Shown one piece after another: positions 15,809-25,269 of a stretch of 37,624 nucleotides of DNA. This DNA is from Spirochaetota bacterium (GTDB lineage: Bacteria; Spirochaetota; Spirochaetia; Treponematales; Rectinemataceae): NCBI GenBank assembly GCA_026398595.1, contig JAPLSO010000061.1, positions 1-37,624 of the forward strand. The letters run 5' to 3'. A program made the position numbers and the translations under genes. Position 1 is the stretch's first letter. The number at the start of each line of letters is the position of its first letter. Below the pieces are notes generated by a model. That model saw only the letters and a program-made list of their open reading frames with translations. It had not been told where the DNA came from and searched no databases.

Positions 15809-16582
15809 ATGGCGTGGAAAAATGACGACAGGCAGGCAGGCAGATTTCTCAGGATCATCGTCCTCGCGCTCGCGGCCCTGGCACTCGGGACCGTCGGCGC
15901 CGAGGAGAACGACGCGGAAGTCCTGCTGGCGAAGATCGACAGGAATCAGAGCTACCGGACGATCTACTACGAGGGAAGGATGGAAATCATCTCGGGCAAA
16001 AAGACCAAGGTGAAGACGATGAAGGCCTGGGCTTCGGGAAAGGACAAGGCTTTTATCGAATACAACAACCCCGAGGACAGGGGCGTCCGATTCCTCAAGT
16101 TGGGAAAGAACCTTTGGATGTATTTCCCGAAGGAGAGGGACACGGTGAAGATAGCCGGAGCCCTCCTCAGGCAGGGCATGATGGGATCCGACTTTTCTTA
16201 CGAGGAAGCCATGGAATCGGACAATCTGATAACGGGATATTCGGCATCGATGGCCGGGAAAGAAGTGATCGACGACAGGCCCTGCGTCGTCCTGGAGCTT
16301 AAGGCCAAGTCGAAGGATTCATCCTATGCCCGCCGCAGGCTCTGGGTCGACGAGGAGAGGAATATTATCCTGAAGGCCGAGCTCTACGCCAAGAGCAGCC
16401 TCCTCCTCAAGACCTCGCGGACCCTGAAAGTGGTCAAGTTGGGTACACGGTACTTCCCTTCGGTAGTAGAACTTGCGGACGCGATAAAAAAGGATTCACG
16501 CACCGTTCTGACCATGGACGAACTCTCCCTCGACGAGTCGATCGACGACTCCCGATTCAGCCTCCAGACACTGACAAAATGA
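15809..16582 (+). CDS. Outer-membrane lipoprotein-sorting protein (LolA-like fold)
   Basis: Periplasmic carrier candidate of the outer membrane lipoprotein-sorting family (LolA/LolB-like half-barrel that shields acyl chains). A signal peptide spans residues 1-31 (FLRIIVLALAALALG, cleavage after VGA). The mature part has the family pattern YYEGRMEIISGKKTK, RGVRFLKLGKNLWMYFP, a GMMGSDFSYEE motif, YSASMAGKEVIDDRPCVVLELKA and RRRLWVDEERNIILKAE. The length of 257 residues is typical. It lies between the LolC/E-like permeases and the beta-barrel candidate, with a 4-base overlap to the latter, so it is well placed to pass cargo from one to the other. Confidence 0.88.
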   Translation: MAWKNDDRQAGRFLRIIVLALAALALGTVGAEENDAEVLLAKIDRNQSYRTIYYEGRMEIISGKKTKVKTMKAWASGKDKAFIEYNNPEDRGVRFLKLGKNLWMYFPKERDTVKIAGALLRQGMMGSDFSYEEAMESDNLITGYSASMAGKEVIDDRPCVVLELKAKSKDSSYARRRLWVDEERNIILKAELYAKSSLLLKTSRTLKVVKLGTRYFPSVVELADAIKKDSRTVLTMDELSLDESIDDSRFSLQTLTK

Positions 16583-17673
16583 AAGGAAGGCGCGGTTCCG
16601 GTCTTGTCCTCGTTCTGGCAGCCCTCGTCCTCGCGGTGTCGCCAGCGGGGGCTGAGGAGCCGAAACTCACCGGCGATGTCATCCAATCCGTTTCGGGAAG
16701 CCTCGATCTGTCGAGCGGTTCAATCGACGCGGGCACCGGCACGAGCCTCTCCCTTTCATTCGAGGCGGGGGATTCCAGCGTTGAAACCCAAGCAGCGCTC
16801 AGCCTGTCCGTCCTGACAGGCCGCCAAGCCGAACTCCTCTGGGCTTCGCTTACTACCCACCCCTGGCGTATGGCGGCTCTTCTCCTCTTCCCAGCCTTCG
16901 ATACCTCGACCGATGCACCTGACATCCTTGCCCTCGCCGCTCTCGAAAATCTTTCCCTGCGGTGGTCGGGCGGAGCCTTTGGGGCTGAGGCAGGCTTTAC
17001 CACGGTCAACTGGGGCGTGGGCAAGGCCTTCTCCCCCGCCGACTTCTTCGCGGACATCGACTATGCGGAAGGCAAGCTCCGCCGGCTCGCGCGGCTTCTG
17101 GGAAGGCTGTCCTGGTTTCCCACGGCCACGGGGCGCATTGACCTCGTCATAGACCCCTCGGGACCCGAAGGACTCACCATAGCCTCCCGCGCCTATGGTC
17201 TTGCGGGCGATATGATCGCCTGCGGCGCCGCGCTAGGCCTCCGCTTTCCATCAGGCTCAGGCCCCCATTTCCTGGGAGCCCTCGACTGTTCCATCGACCT
17301 GCCCTTCGCATCCCCCTATGGGGAGTTTTTCCTGAGACTGCCCTCCGACGATCAGGCTTACCCAACCATCCAGGCGATGGGAGGATTTTCCGCACGCGTC
17401 GGCGACCTCACCCTCATGGGTGAATACCTCTATTCCCCCGACGCGGCTCCCTTCCACTCTCTTTTCGCCTCGGCATCTCTCCCCTTCGACGAATGGACCT
17501 CCCTGGCTTTCAGCCTCAGCGTCCTCCCCGAATACGGATCGGGATCGGGCGGCATCGGCCTCGAAATCTCGGGCCCAGCCGGTCTTTCGGCAAGTATTTC
17601 GGCCTCAGGCCTCAGATCCGCGGCAGGTTCCTGGACCCTCCTCGCGAGTGCGGCGGCCAGACTCGACTTCTAG
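16579..17673 (+). CDS. Predicted outer-membrane beta-barrel protein
   Basis: A 364-residue protein with a signal peptide (residues 1-25, LVLVLAALVLAVSPAGA, cleavage before EEP). Amphipathic alternating strands follow (e.g. LSLSFEAGDSSVETQAALSL, LTLMGEYLYS, LSASISASGL), and it ends in RLDF, an aromatic terminal residue as expected for insertion by BamA. No family was recognised with confidence. It ends the export operon and is the natural candidate for an outer-membrane receiver of the cargo carried by the preceding LolA-like protein; that role is inference. A soluble beta-rich periplasmic protein is less likely given the terminal Phe. Confidence 0.7.
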   Translation: MKGRRGSGLVLVLAALVLAVSPAGAEEPKLTGDVIQSVSGSLDLSSGSIDAGTGTSLSLSFEAGDSSVETQAALSLSVLTGRQAELLWASLTTHPWRMAALLLFPAFDTSTDAPDILALAALENLSLRWSGGAFGAEAGFTTVNWGVGKAFSPADFFADIDYAEGKLRRLARLLGRLSWFPTATGRIDLVIDPSGPEGLTIASRAYGLAGDMIACGAALGLRFPSGSGPHFLGALDCSIDLPFASPYGEFFLRLPSDDQAYPTIQAMGGFSARVGDLTLMGEYLYSPDAAPFHSLFASASLPFDEWTSLAFSLSVLPEYGSGSGGIGLEISGPAGLSASISASGLRSAAGSWTLLASAAARLDF

Positions 17674-17741
17674 GCTGCCTTACTGGAACAGACAGCCCAT
17701 TTTATGGCATAGTAGTCAGAATAGTTCGCAGGAGGGCTGTC

Positions 17742-20700
17742 GTGTACAAAAGTGTGGACCCCAAAGTCAACTTCCCCAAGCAGGAGGAGGAAATCGTCCG
17801 CTTCTGGGAAGCAAGGGAGACGTTCAAGGAATCCGTCTCCCAGAGGGAAGGAGGACCAGAATTCGTCTTCTACGACGGCCCCCCCTTCGCTACGGGTCTG
17901 CCCCACTTCGGCCATTTCGTTCCAGGCACCATCAAGGACATCGTCCCCCGCTACAAGACCATGCGCGGCTACCATGTCGAGCGCCGCTTCGGCTGGGACT
18001 GCCATGGACTACCCGTCGAAAACCTCATTGAGAAGAATCTTGGACTCAACTCCAAGACCGACATCGAGAAATACGGGGTCGCCAAGTTCAACGAGGCCTG
18101 CAGGACGGCCGTCCTCCGCTATGTCAAGGAATGGCGGACCATCGTCACCCGCCTCGGCCGCTGGGTCGACTTCGACCACGACTACAAGACCATGGACCCC
18201 GACTATATGGAGACCATCTGGTGGATCATGAAGCAGCTCTGGGACAAGGGCCTCGTCTACGAAGGCCACTACATCCTTCCCTATTGCCCCCGCTGTTCCA
18301 CCGTCCTTTCGACCCACGAGCTTTCCCTGGGCGGGTACAAGGACGTCCACGACCCGGCCGTCACCATCCGCTTCAAAGTGACAAGCTCCCCTTCATCGCT
18401 CCCCGGCCTCGCCGACGGTTCGACCTACCTCGTAGCCTGGACAACGACGCCCTGGACCCTTCCCTCCAACCTCGCCCTGGCTCTCGGGCCGGACATCGAC
18501 TACGTCTGCGTAGTGGACGGCTCCGAGCGCTACATCCTCGCGGAATCACGGCTCGCCGCCTATTACAGGCATCCCGAATCCCTTAAGGTCGCCTGGAAGA
18601 AGAAGGGCTCGGAGCTGGTCGGCATCCTATATGAACCGCTCTTCCCCTATTTCGCCGACTACGCGGAACAGGGCGCCTTCGTCACCGTGACGGGCAACTA
18701 CGTCACCACCGAGGACGGCACGGGCATCGTCCATACGGCCCCTGGCTTCGGCGAAGACGACTATCAGGTTCTAAAAGGGACAGGCATCCCCGTAGCCTGC
18801 CCCATGGACGCCGAGTGCAAGTTCACGTCCGAGGTCCCGGACTACCAGGGGAGATTCGTCAAGGACTGCGACAAGGACATCCTGGAACGCCTCAAGGCCG
18901 AGGGCAAGCTCGTGAAACGTGAGCAGATCCTCCACGCCTATCCCCATTGCTGGCGCTGTTCCAGCCCCCTCATCTACCGGGCCGTGGGCTCCTGGTTCGT
19001 CAAGATCGAACCTATCAAGCACTCCATGGTCATCAACAACAAGAAGGTGATCTGGGTGCCTGAGCACATCCGGGACGGAAGGTTCGGCAAGTGGCTCGAG
19101 GGCGCCCGCGACTGGGCCATCAGCCGCAACCGGTACTGGGGGAATCCCCTTCCCATCTGGAAGTGCGAGTCCTGCGGCAAGACCGAATGCATCGGATCGC
19201 GAGCCGAACTCAAGGAGAAATCGGGGGTCGAACTCCACGATCTGCACAAGCACTTCGTCGACGAGGTCACCTATCCCTGTTCCTGCGGCGGCACCATGCG
19301 GCGTATCCCCGAGGTGCTCGACTGCTGGTTCGAATCGGGGGCCATGCCCTACGCCCAAGTCCACTACCCCTTCGTGGACAAGGATAAATTCGCATCCCGC
19401 TTCCCTGCGGACTTCATCAACGAAGGCCTCGACCAGACGAGGGGCTGGTTCTACTCCCTCACCGTGCTGGCGGCCGCCCTCTTCGACAGCCAGGCCTACG
19501 ACGCCTGCATCTGCTCGGGCCTCGTCCTCGCCGAAGACGGCAAGAAAATGTCCAAGTCCCTGCGCAACTACACCGATCCCGTCGCTGTCGTTGACAAGTT
19601 CGGGGCCGATGCCCTGCGGCTCTTCCTCATGAACAGCGCCGTTACGCGCGGAGAAGACCTGCGATATTCGGACGAGGGCGTCAAGGATGTCCTCAAGAGC
19701 ATTATCCTCCCCCTCTGGAACGCCTACGGCTTCTTCGTAACTTACGCCAATATCGACGGCGTGAGGCCCGGCGAACCCGATCCTGTCAAGGTCGCCAATC
19801 TCCTCGACCAGTGGGTACTCTCTTCCTGCGAGAAAATGGTGCAGGAGGTGACCGCAGAGCTCGAGGCCTATAATATGCAGGGAGCTATAACACCCATCGT
19901 CGATTTCATCGACAGTCTCAACAACTGGTACATCCGCCGCTCGAGGCGCAGGTTCTGGAAGTCCGAAAACGACCTCGACAAGGCCCAGGCATATGAGACC
20001 CTGGGGAGGGTCCTTAAGCGTCTCGTCACCGTCGCCGCGCCCTTCATACCCTTCATCACCGAATCCATCTACCAGAATCTCAAAAAGCCCGGGGATAAGG
20101 AATCCATCCACCTTCTCGACTGGCCCGAGTATGACGAGCGTTTCCGCGACCTCGGTCTCGAACGCAAAATGTCCTCGGTACGGCATGCCGTGTCGATGGG
20201 CAGGGCTCTCCGTGTCGCCAACGACCTCAAGATTCGCCAGCCTCTGGCCTCGGTACAGCTCGTCACCAAGAGCCCCGAGGAGCGGGCCGTACTCTTCAGC
20301 ATGGAGGGAATCCTCCGCGAGGAACTCAACGTCAAGACCATTCACTTCCACGACGACGAGGAGGATCTGGTCGAGTACACGGCCAAGGCCAATTTCCGCG
20401 TCCTGGGCAAGATTCTCGGCAAGGACATGAAACTGGCAGCAGCCGAAATAGAGAGGCTGAACGCCCATTCGATAGCGACCATCGTCGCCGGGAAATCCGT
20501 GGAAATCGATGTGGCCGGGAAGAAGGTCGCCCTCGACGTGGAATCGGTCGAGGTCAGAAGAAACGAGAAGCCAGGCCTCAAGGTCCTCAACGAGGGAAGC
20601 CTCACTCTCGCCCTCGACACCCTGGTGACGCCCGAGCTCCTCGCCGAGGGCTATGTGCGCGATCTCGTCCGGGGCGTGCAGAACTTGCGCAAGGAATCCG

Positions 20701-20897
20701 GGCTGGAGGTCACGGATCGGGTCGTTCTGACCGTCGGCGGCGACCCTGAACTGGCCGAAGCCCTCACGACCTTCAAGGCTTTCGTCGCCGGGGAGACCCT
20801 GGCCGACTCGATCGAATGGTCAGCCGCCCAGTCCGAAAAAGCCATCGACATTGAAGCGGGCGAGAAGACCTGGAAAGTGCTTCTGAAGAAGAAATAA
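17742..20897 (+). CDS. ileS: Isoleucyl-tRNA synthetase (eukaryote/archaea-like IleS2 type)
   Basis: Class I synthetase charging tRNA-Ile; 1051 residues. The HIGH motif appears as HFGH (residues 55-58, in GLPHFGHFVPG), after FYDGPPFATG; the KMSKS motif is at 602-606. Between them is the CP1 editing domain (VAWTTTPWTLPSN, GTGIVHTAPGFGEDDY). Cysteine pairs CPRC, CWRC, CESC and CSCGG suggest bound zinc. FYDGPPFATGLP and the long C-terminal region mark the IleS2 form, which spirochaetes are known to carry and which is usually mupirocin-insensitive. The frame extends upstream, but the GTG at 17742 has GGAGG six bases ahead (17731-17735) and gives the family N-terminus. Confidence 0.96.
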   Translation: MYKSVDPKVNFPKQEEEIVRFWEARETFKESVSQREGGPEFVFYDGPPFATGLPHFGHFVPGTIKDIVPRYKTMRGYHVERRFGWDCHGLPVENLIEKNLGLNSKTDIEKYGVAKFNEACRTAVLRYVKEWRTIVTRLGRWVDFDHDYKTMDPDYMETIWWIMKQLWDKGLVYEGHYILPYCPRCSTVLSTHELSLGGYKDVHDPAVTIRFKVTSSPSSLPGLADGSTYLVAWTTTPWTLPSNLALALGPDIDYVCVVDGSERYILAESRLAAYYRHPESLKVAWKKKGSELVGILYEPLFPYFADYAEQGAFVTVTGNYVTTEDGTGIVHTAPGFGEDDYQVLKGTGIPVACPMDAECKFTSEVPDYQGRFVKDCDKDILERLKAEGKLVKREQILHAYPHCWRCSSPLIYRAVGSWFVKIEPIKHSMVINNKKVIWVPEHIRDGRFGKWLEGARDWAISRNRYWGNPLPIWKCESCGKTECIGSRAELKEKSGVELHDLHKHFVDEVTYPCSCGGTMRRIPEVLDCWFESGAMPYAQVHYPFVDKDKFASRFPADFINEGLDQTRGWFYSLTVLAAALFDSQAYDACICSGLVLAEDGKKMSKSLRNYTDPVAVVDKFGADALRLFLMNSAVTRGEDLRYSDEGVKDVLKSIILPLWNAYGFFVTYANIDGVRPGEPDPVKVANLLDQWVLSSCEKMVQEVTAELEAYNMQGAITPIVDFIDSLNNWYIRRSRRRFWKSENDLDKAQAYETLGRVLKRLVTVAAPFIPFITESIYQNLKKPGDKESIHLLDWPEYDERFRDLGLERKMSSVRHAVSMGRALRVANDLKIRQPLASVQLVTKSPEERAVLFSMEGILREELNVKTIHFHDDEEDLVEYTAKANFRVLGKILGKDMKLAAAEIERLNAHSIATIVAGKSVEIDVAGKKVALDVESVEVRRNEKPGLKVLNEGSLTLALDTLVTPELLAEGYVRDLVRGVQNLRKESGLEVTDRVVLTVGGDPELAEALTTFKAFVAGETLADSIEWSAAQSEKAIDIEAGEKTWKVLLKKK

Positions 20898-20955
20898 ATC
20901 TAAAAAAGGCCTCAGACCACTACTTCCAGAATAGCGGGACTCCTCGGGTTCCCCG

Positions 20956-21972
20956 TCATTTTTCAAGAAGGCCCGCGACATCGTTCCAGGGCAGGATGAA
21001 GGTGAAGTCTCCCAGGGAATAGGGCCCCAGCTCGTAGCGGTCGTAATGGAAACCTATGCCGCTCTCGCAGAGAAAGAAGCTGCTCGAGGGCGCGATCGTT
21101 TCGTCGAAGAGACCATAGGATCTGAGGCCGGGGGACGTTTCGGTTCCTCCAGACCCGTCGCGGCCGCTTCCGAGCTTGAGGACTCTCGCCGCCTCGCGGC
21201 ATATAAGGGGAGAAAGGGCCTCCCTCCATCCTGGCAGGAAAAGGTCAGACTCGTCGATTTCTTTCCCCGTCGCCGCGTCCACGGTCATGAAACCGAAGAA
21301 GCTCTCACCGCGCTCATTCGCTCCCGAAAGGCAGCGCTCGGTAGCTATCGAAATCCTTTCCTTTCCGCACCAAAGCCAGTACTGGCGCTCCTCGAGCCCC
21401 TGCGTCCGCCTTGTTCGGGCCATGAGTTCCCTCGCGTAGGCAGGAGGGCTCTTCCCCCTCCTCAACCTCGCATCCAGGAAGGGATAGCTTTGATCGACCG
21501 GGTTGGCTAAAAGATCGAGACGGAAGAGCCGTCCTCCTCGCTTCGTAAAGCTCTTGAGCAGGGGGAGCCCGCCATCAGCCGAACGAACCAGTGTTGTTTC
21601 TCCCTGCGGAAGGTCGGGTCCCGAGAAGCCGAGCAAGACAGGTCCGCCGGGTTTCCTCTCCTCAAGCTCCAAGGTCGACCCCTTCGCCGTCCCCGAGTTC
21701 ACCAGGCCTTTTCTGACCTTTCCCTCTTTTCCCGCAAAGGAGACAAAACCATAGAGCCGCCGCTCGGGCAATTCGAAAAAACCCCAGGCTTTATCCGAAG
21801 TTTCCTGAAGAAGGAGGGAGAAGCCGTGCCCATCACTATCCACGAGGTGGATCAGGGTTCCGCCGCTTCTCCAGAGGCCGCTGGCCTGATCAAAGCCGGC
21901 GGCGAGCAAGGCGAGGAGGACGCAGAGGCCGACCACGGCCACCAAGAAACTCAGAGTTGCCATTCTTCTCAT
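20956..21972 (-). CDS. Exported/membrane-anchored protein with DUF3298-like C-terminus
   Basis: A 338-residue protein. The N-terminus has an uncleaved-looking anchor or signal peptide (MATLSFLVAVVG then LCVLLALLAAG). The C-terminal part FFLCESGIGFHYDRYELGPYSLGDFTFILPW fits DUF3298 (split here as GIGFHYDRYELGPYSLGD and FTFILPW), a domain of RsiV and PdaC-type cell-envelope proteins; in RsiV it binds lysozyme. The middle contains charged beta-rich sequence without known motifs. The start is uncertain: ATG at 21972 (with GGGGA ahead) is preferred, while ATG at 21963 and several Met codons upstream are possible. It is divergent from the LysM lipoprotein gene. Confidence 0.65.
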   Translation of the reverse strand: MRRMATLSFLVAVVGLCVLLALLAAGFDQASGLWRSGGTLIHLVDSDGHGFSLLLQETSDKAWGFFELPERRLYGFVSFAGKEGKVRKGLVNSGTAKGSTLELEERKPGGPVLLGFSGPDLPQGETTLVRSADGGLPLLKSFTKRGGRLFRLDLLANPVDQSYPFLDARLRRGKSPPAYARELMARTRRTQGLEERQYWLWCGKERISIATERCLSGANERGESFFGFMTVDAATGKEIDESDLFLPGWREALSPLICREAARVLKLGSGRDGSGGTETSPGLRSYGLFDETIAPSSSFFLCESGIGFHYDRYELGPYSLGDFTFILPWNDVAGLLEK

Positions 21973-22163
21973 GATCCCCAGCCATGTTCCGATATTAATA
22001 AGGAAGCTAATCGCGTCATGTATTTCCATGTAATCCATCTGTTCCATGTCCGAATCCGTGGTATAGTATAGGTGGCAGAGGACCGCGATGCCACAATAGG
22101 CGGCCACGCCACCGTCCATTCCTGACAGTTTCGCTGAATAAATCGATATGGACGGCGATCGGA

Positions 22164-22191
22164 TTGCGGTTTATCATAAGTAAAATAATAT
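22164..22191 (+). promoter_or_regulatory. Weak candidate promoter for the LysM lipoprotein gene
   Basis: TTGCGG (22164-22169), 16-base spacer, TAATAT (22186-22191). The predicted start would fall inside the Shine-Dalgarno AGGAGG (22195-22200), which argues against it; the real promoter may lie in the AT-rich tract slightly upstream. The gap 21973-22204 shows nothing else clear. Confidence 0.25.
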
Positions 22192-23818
22192 TGCAGGAGG
22201 GTGTATGTCCAAAGCTACGAAATCGCTCTTTGCGCTGATGGCAATCCTGGCTATAGGGTTGGCTTCCTGCGCAACGCCGCCGACGGCAACGACGACCACA
22301 ACGGTACCATCTACCTCTACGACAGTGGCACCGTCAGCGCCGACGGATACGTCGACGACCGTGACGACAGTGACGCCGGTCGAACCGACGACGACAACAA
22401 CAACGACCGTCGCGTTGCCTACGGTCTCGGAACTTGAGATGAACAACCTTCTTGCCCAGGCCGAGGGACTCAAGGTCGACGCCCAGAAATACGAACTCGA
22501 TATCCTTCTTCCCGACGACTACAAGGCTGTGGACGATTCCTATACAGCCGTCGCCGAGGAATATAAGGCCGTCACATCCGGCGGTTTCGACGGAACCAAG
22601 GCTTTCCCGATTAAAGCTAAACTGGAGGCTTCCGTAGCCGATTGGGAGTCATTCAACGGCAAAGGCATGCCCCTCAAGACCGACGCCGAACGGGACAAGG
22701 CTGTGAATATGCGCGCTAAGGCCATGGAGGCAGACGGCCCCACCCTCGCCGCCGACCGGTACGCCAAGGCTGAAGACCGTCTGACCCAGGCCAACGCGGC
22801 CTCGGAAAATAAGGACTATGCCGCGGCCATTCCCTCCTATAAGTACAGCGCCTCAGCCTATGAAGACGCGGCCGAGAAGGCCAAGGCTAACGCCCTGCGC
22901 GAAAAGATCTTCTCCAACGGCTATGCCAAGTATTCCAGCAGCTACTTCAAAATGGGTGAGGATCAGTACGCGGCTGAAGAGGCGCTCTGGGCAACAGGTT
23001 CGCCCGACGATCTGGCCGCGGGCGTCGCAGACCTCAAGATCGCCAACTCCTACTATGAGTTCGTGGCGGATAAGGGAGCCGAGTATAAATCCTTCGAAGG
23101 CAAGGACAAGGCCCTCGAAGCCCAAAATATGGCCCTCTCGGTAAAGGCCGATGTAAACGCCCCCGAGGAGTACTCAGGCGCCTCGGACATCCTCGCCGAA
23201 GGCCTCTCCAACCAGGAAAAGGGCTCCTACGAGAGCGCTTATATGTGGTTCGGTGACGCGGCGGCCGCATTCGGCTCCGCCTACGATTCGACGCAGAACC
23301 TTAAAGCCACGACCGAAGATGCCATAGCGAACGCCGAGGACAGTGTCCAGAAGAGCGACGCAAAGGCAACCGAAGCCGATTTCGGCGACAATGTCTATAT
23401 CAAGGAAGCCAAGGATCGTCTGGACAAGTCCAAAGTCCAGTACGGCGACCAGCTCTTCTCCGATTCCACATCCAACGCCAACGAAGCCGCTAATTACTCC
23501 ACTATGTCCGATAACTTTGTTGCTTCCGAGATAGACAGGCTTGCGAAAGTGGCCGCTGAGAAGCTTGCCGCCGAGAAGGCGGATGCAGATCCCGCGATGG
23601 CCGATGCGCGTACGAGGCTCGCCTGGGCCGATACCAACAAACTCGGCTCGGATTATCCGAAGCAGTACAATGATGCCAAGGCGGGCATGTCTGCCGCCGA
23701 GCTTTCCTACAAGAATGAACGCTACATTCCTGCGAAAGCCCTTGCCGGTGACGTTTCCACGACCCTTTCCGACGATTTCCAGTCGAACGTAATCGCCGAC
23801 AGAAAAGCCAGGGAAGCC

Positions 23819-24091
23819 GAGAAAGCCGCTCAAGCCCAGCTTGCTGCGGATAAAGCCGCAGCCGATCCTGCCATGGACGACGCCAGGAACAGGATGGCAT
23901 GGGCCAACGACAACGGCATAAAGGCCGATTACCCCGAGGAGTACAGCGATGCCTCCTCCTCCATGCAGGCCGCGGAGTTCACCTATTCGAATGGGGATTA
24001 TCCTCTCGCGGACGACCAACGCCAAGGCCGTCTCCACAACCCTCTCCGACGATTTCAAGGCCAAGGTAGCCTCCGATAGAGCGACCAAGGC
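23819..24091 (+). repeat. Direct repeat, copy 1, inside the LysM lipoprotein gene
   Basis: Bases 23819-24010 match 24447-24638 over 192 bases with two differences. Bases 24058-24091 then match 24639-24672 with one difference. Copy 1 holds 47 extra bases (24011-24057) between these blocks. Confidence 0.9.
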
Positions 24092-24446
24092 TGTCGCAGC
24101 CCAGCTCGCCGCGGACAAGGCCGCAGCCGATCCTGCGATGGCTGACGCCAAGACCAGGCTCGCCTGGGCCGATTACAACGACATCGCCAAGGATTATCCG
24201 AAGGAATACCAGGACGCCAAGACGAGCATAAGCGCGGCCGACCTTGCCTATAACAATGGCCGCTACACTTCGGCCAAATCCCTGGCCGAGGACGCTTCAG
24301 CGACACTCTCCGACGAGTTCCAGTCTAAGGTGGCGGCCGACAGGAAGGCGGCTGCGGATAAGGCAGCCGCTGACAAGCTGGCCGCTGATCAAGCCGTGGC
24401 CGAGAAGGCTGCAGCTGACAAGGCTGCAGCCGAGCAAGCCGCCGCT

Positions 24447-24672
24447 GAGAAAGCCGCTCAAGCCCAGCTTGCCGCGGATAAAGCCGCAGCCGATCCGGCC
24501 ATGGACGACGCCAGGAACAGGATGGCATGGGCCAACGACAACGGCATAAAGGCCGATTACCCCGAGGAGTACAGCGATGCCTCCTCCTCCATGCAGGCCG
24601 CGGAGTTCACCTATTCGAATGGGGATTATCCTCTCGCGAGGCCAAGGTAGCCTCCGATAGAGCAACCAAGGC
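24447..24672 (+). repeat. Direct repeat, copy 2, with 47-base deletion relative to copy 1
   Basis: The same 192-base block as copy 1, followed directly by the shared 34-base block. The deletion starts immediately after cctctcgcg, the exact place where copy 1 shows an extra base, and changes the frame. Confidence 0.9.
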
Positions 24673-25189
24673 AGAACAGGCGGCGCAGACCGACATCGAC
24701 AAGGCACAGTCCAAGCTTGACTGGGCGGTTTCCAAAAACGCCAAGAACAACTACTCGGCTCTGTGGGCCCAGGGTGCCGGCCAGTTGGATGCCGCGAAGT
24801 TCGCCTTTGACCGCAAGGATTACAAGACCGCCTCGACCAAGGCCCAAGCCTCCTACGCTACCTTGTCCGACATTTCGGAGTTCGCCCCGCTGCCGGGGAA
24901 GTACACGGTCAGGCTCATCCCCGAACGCAGGGACTGCCTGTGGAGAATCGCGGAGTACGGTTTCGTCTACAACAATCCGCTCAAGTGGCCAGTTCTCTAC
25001 GAGGCTAATAAAAGAACTTTCAAAGATCCTTCCAACCCCAACTTGATCTACCCGGGACAGGTTCTCGTCATACCGAGCATCAAGGGCGAGACCAGGGAAG
25101 GGATGTGGAATCCGAACAAAACCTATCAATCTCTCGCTAAATGAGTACAGGCAGCCGTGGAAGCCGAAAGGCTTTTACTGCTGGACCTG

Positions 25190-25229
25190 TATAAGAAAGG
25201 AGCCGCCCTTGGGCGGCTCCTTTCTTATA
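25190..25229. terminator. Bidirectional terminator, perfect 19-bp stem
   Basis: 25190-25208 is the exact reverse complement of 25211-25229, with a two-base loop. The core ggagccgccc/gggcggctcc is flanked by A/T-rich ends, serving the convergent LysM lipoprotein gene and the M18 aminopeptidase operon. Confidence 0.85.
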
Positions 25230-25269
25230 CTCGAGATAGCTGAAAACCAGCGGGACCCAGTTCCTGGGT

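Larger units (their letters stand above)
22205..25144 (+). pseudogene. Ala/Lys-rich repeat lipoprotein with C-terminal LysM domain, reading frame broken twice
   Basis: AGGAGG at 22195-22200 precedes the ATG. A lipobox ends in LASC (Cys22), followed by a Thr/Pro linker, so the product is an envelope lipoprotein. Helical sequence follows, then about five modules of ~65-95 residues (core RLAWADxNxxxxDYPxEYxDA and STTLSDDFQ), and a C-terminal LysM domain (YTVRLIPERRDCLWRIAEYG to NLIYPGQVLVIPSI) for peptidoglycan binding. The frame runs 22205-24010, shifts by one base at 24011, continues 24012-24638, and returns to the first frame at 24641, ending at 25144. Ignoring the shifts, about 978 residues are encoded. 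Both breaks occur right after cctctcgcg in the two copies of a 192-base repeat, so misassembly, recombination or real inactivation are all possible. Confidence 0.75.

Noticed and set aside
17493..17741. Extended N-terminus for ileS starting inside the beta-barrel gene
   Set aside because: Overlaps the coding 3' end of the preceding gene; the GTG at 17742 has GGAGG and gives the family start.
18771..20468. 565-codon open frame on the minus strand inside ileS
   Set aside because: Antisense shadow of a strongly conserved synthetase gene; no recognisable domain, no ribosome-binding site, and caused by high G+C at third positions.
20898..20955. Possible terminator between ileS and the DUF3298 gene
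   Set aside because: GC-rich bases can pair weakly, but no stable stem followed by a T-run was found.
22300..22420. ACG/ACA-rich tract as a possible microsatellite or CRISPR-like repeat
   Set aside because: It encodes the Thr/Pro linker after the lipobox; the spacing is irregular and there are no spacers.
23174..24151. 325-codon minus-strand frame with apparent repeats
   Set aside because: Its repeats simply mirror the Ala/Lys modules of the plus-strand lipoprotein gene.
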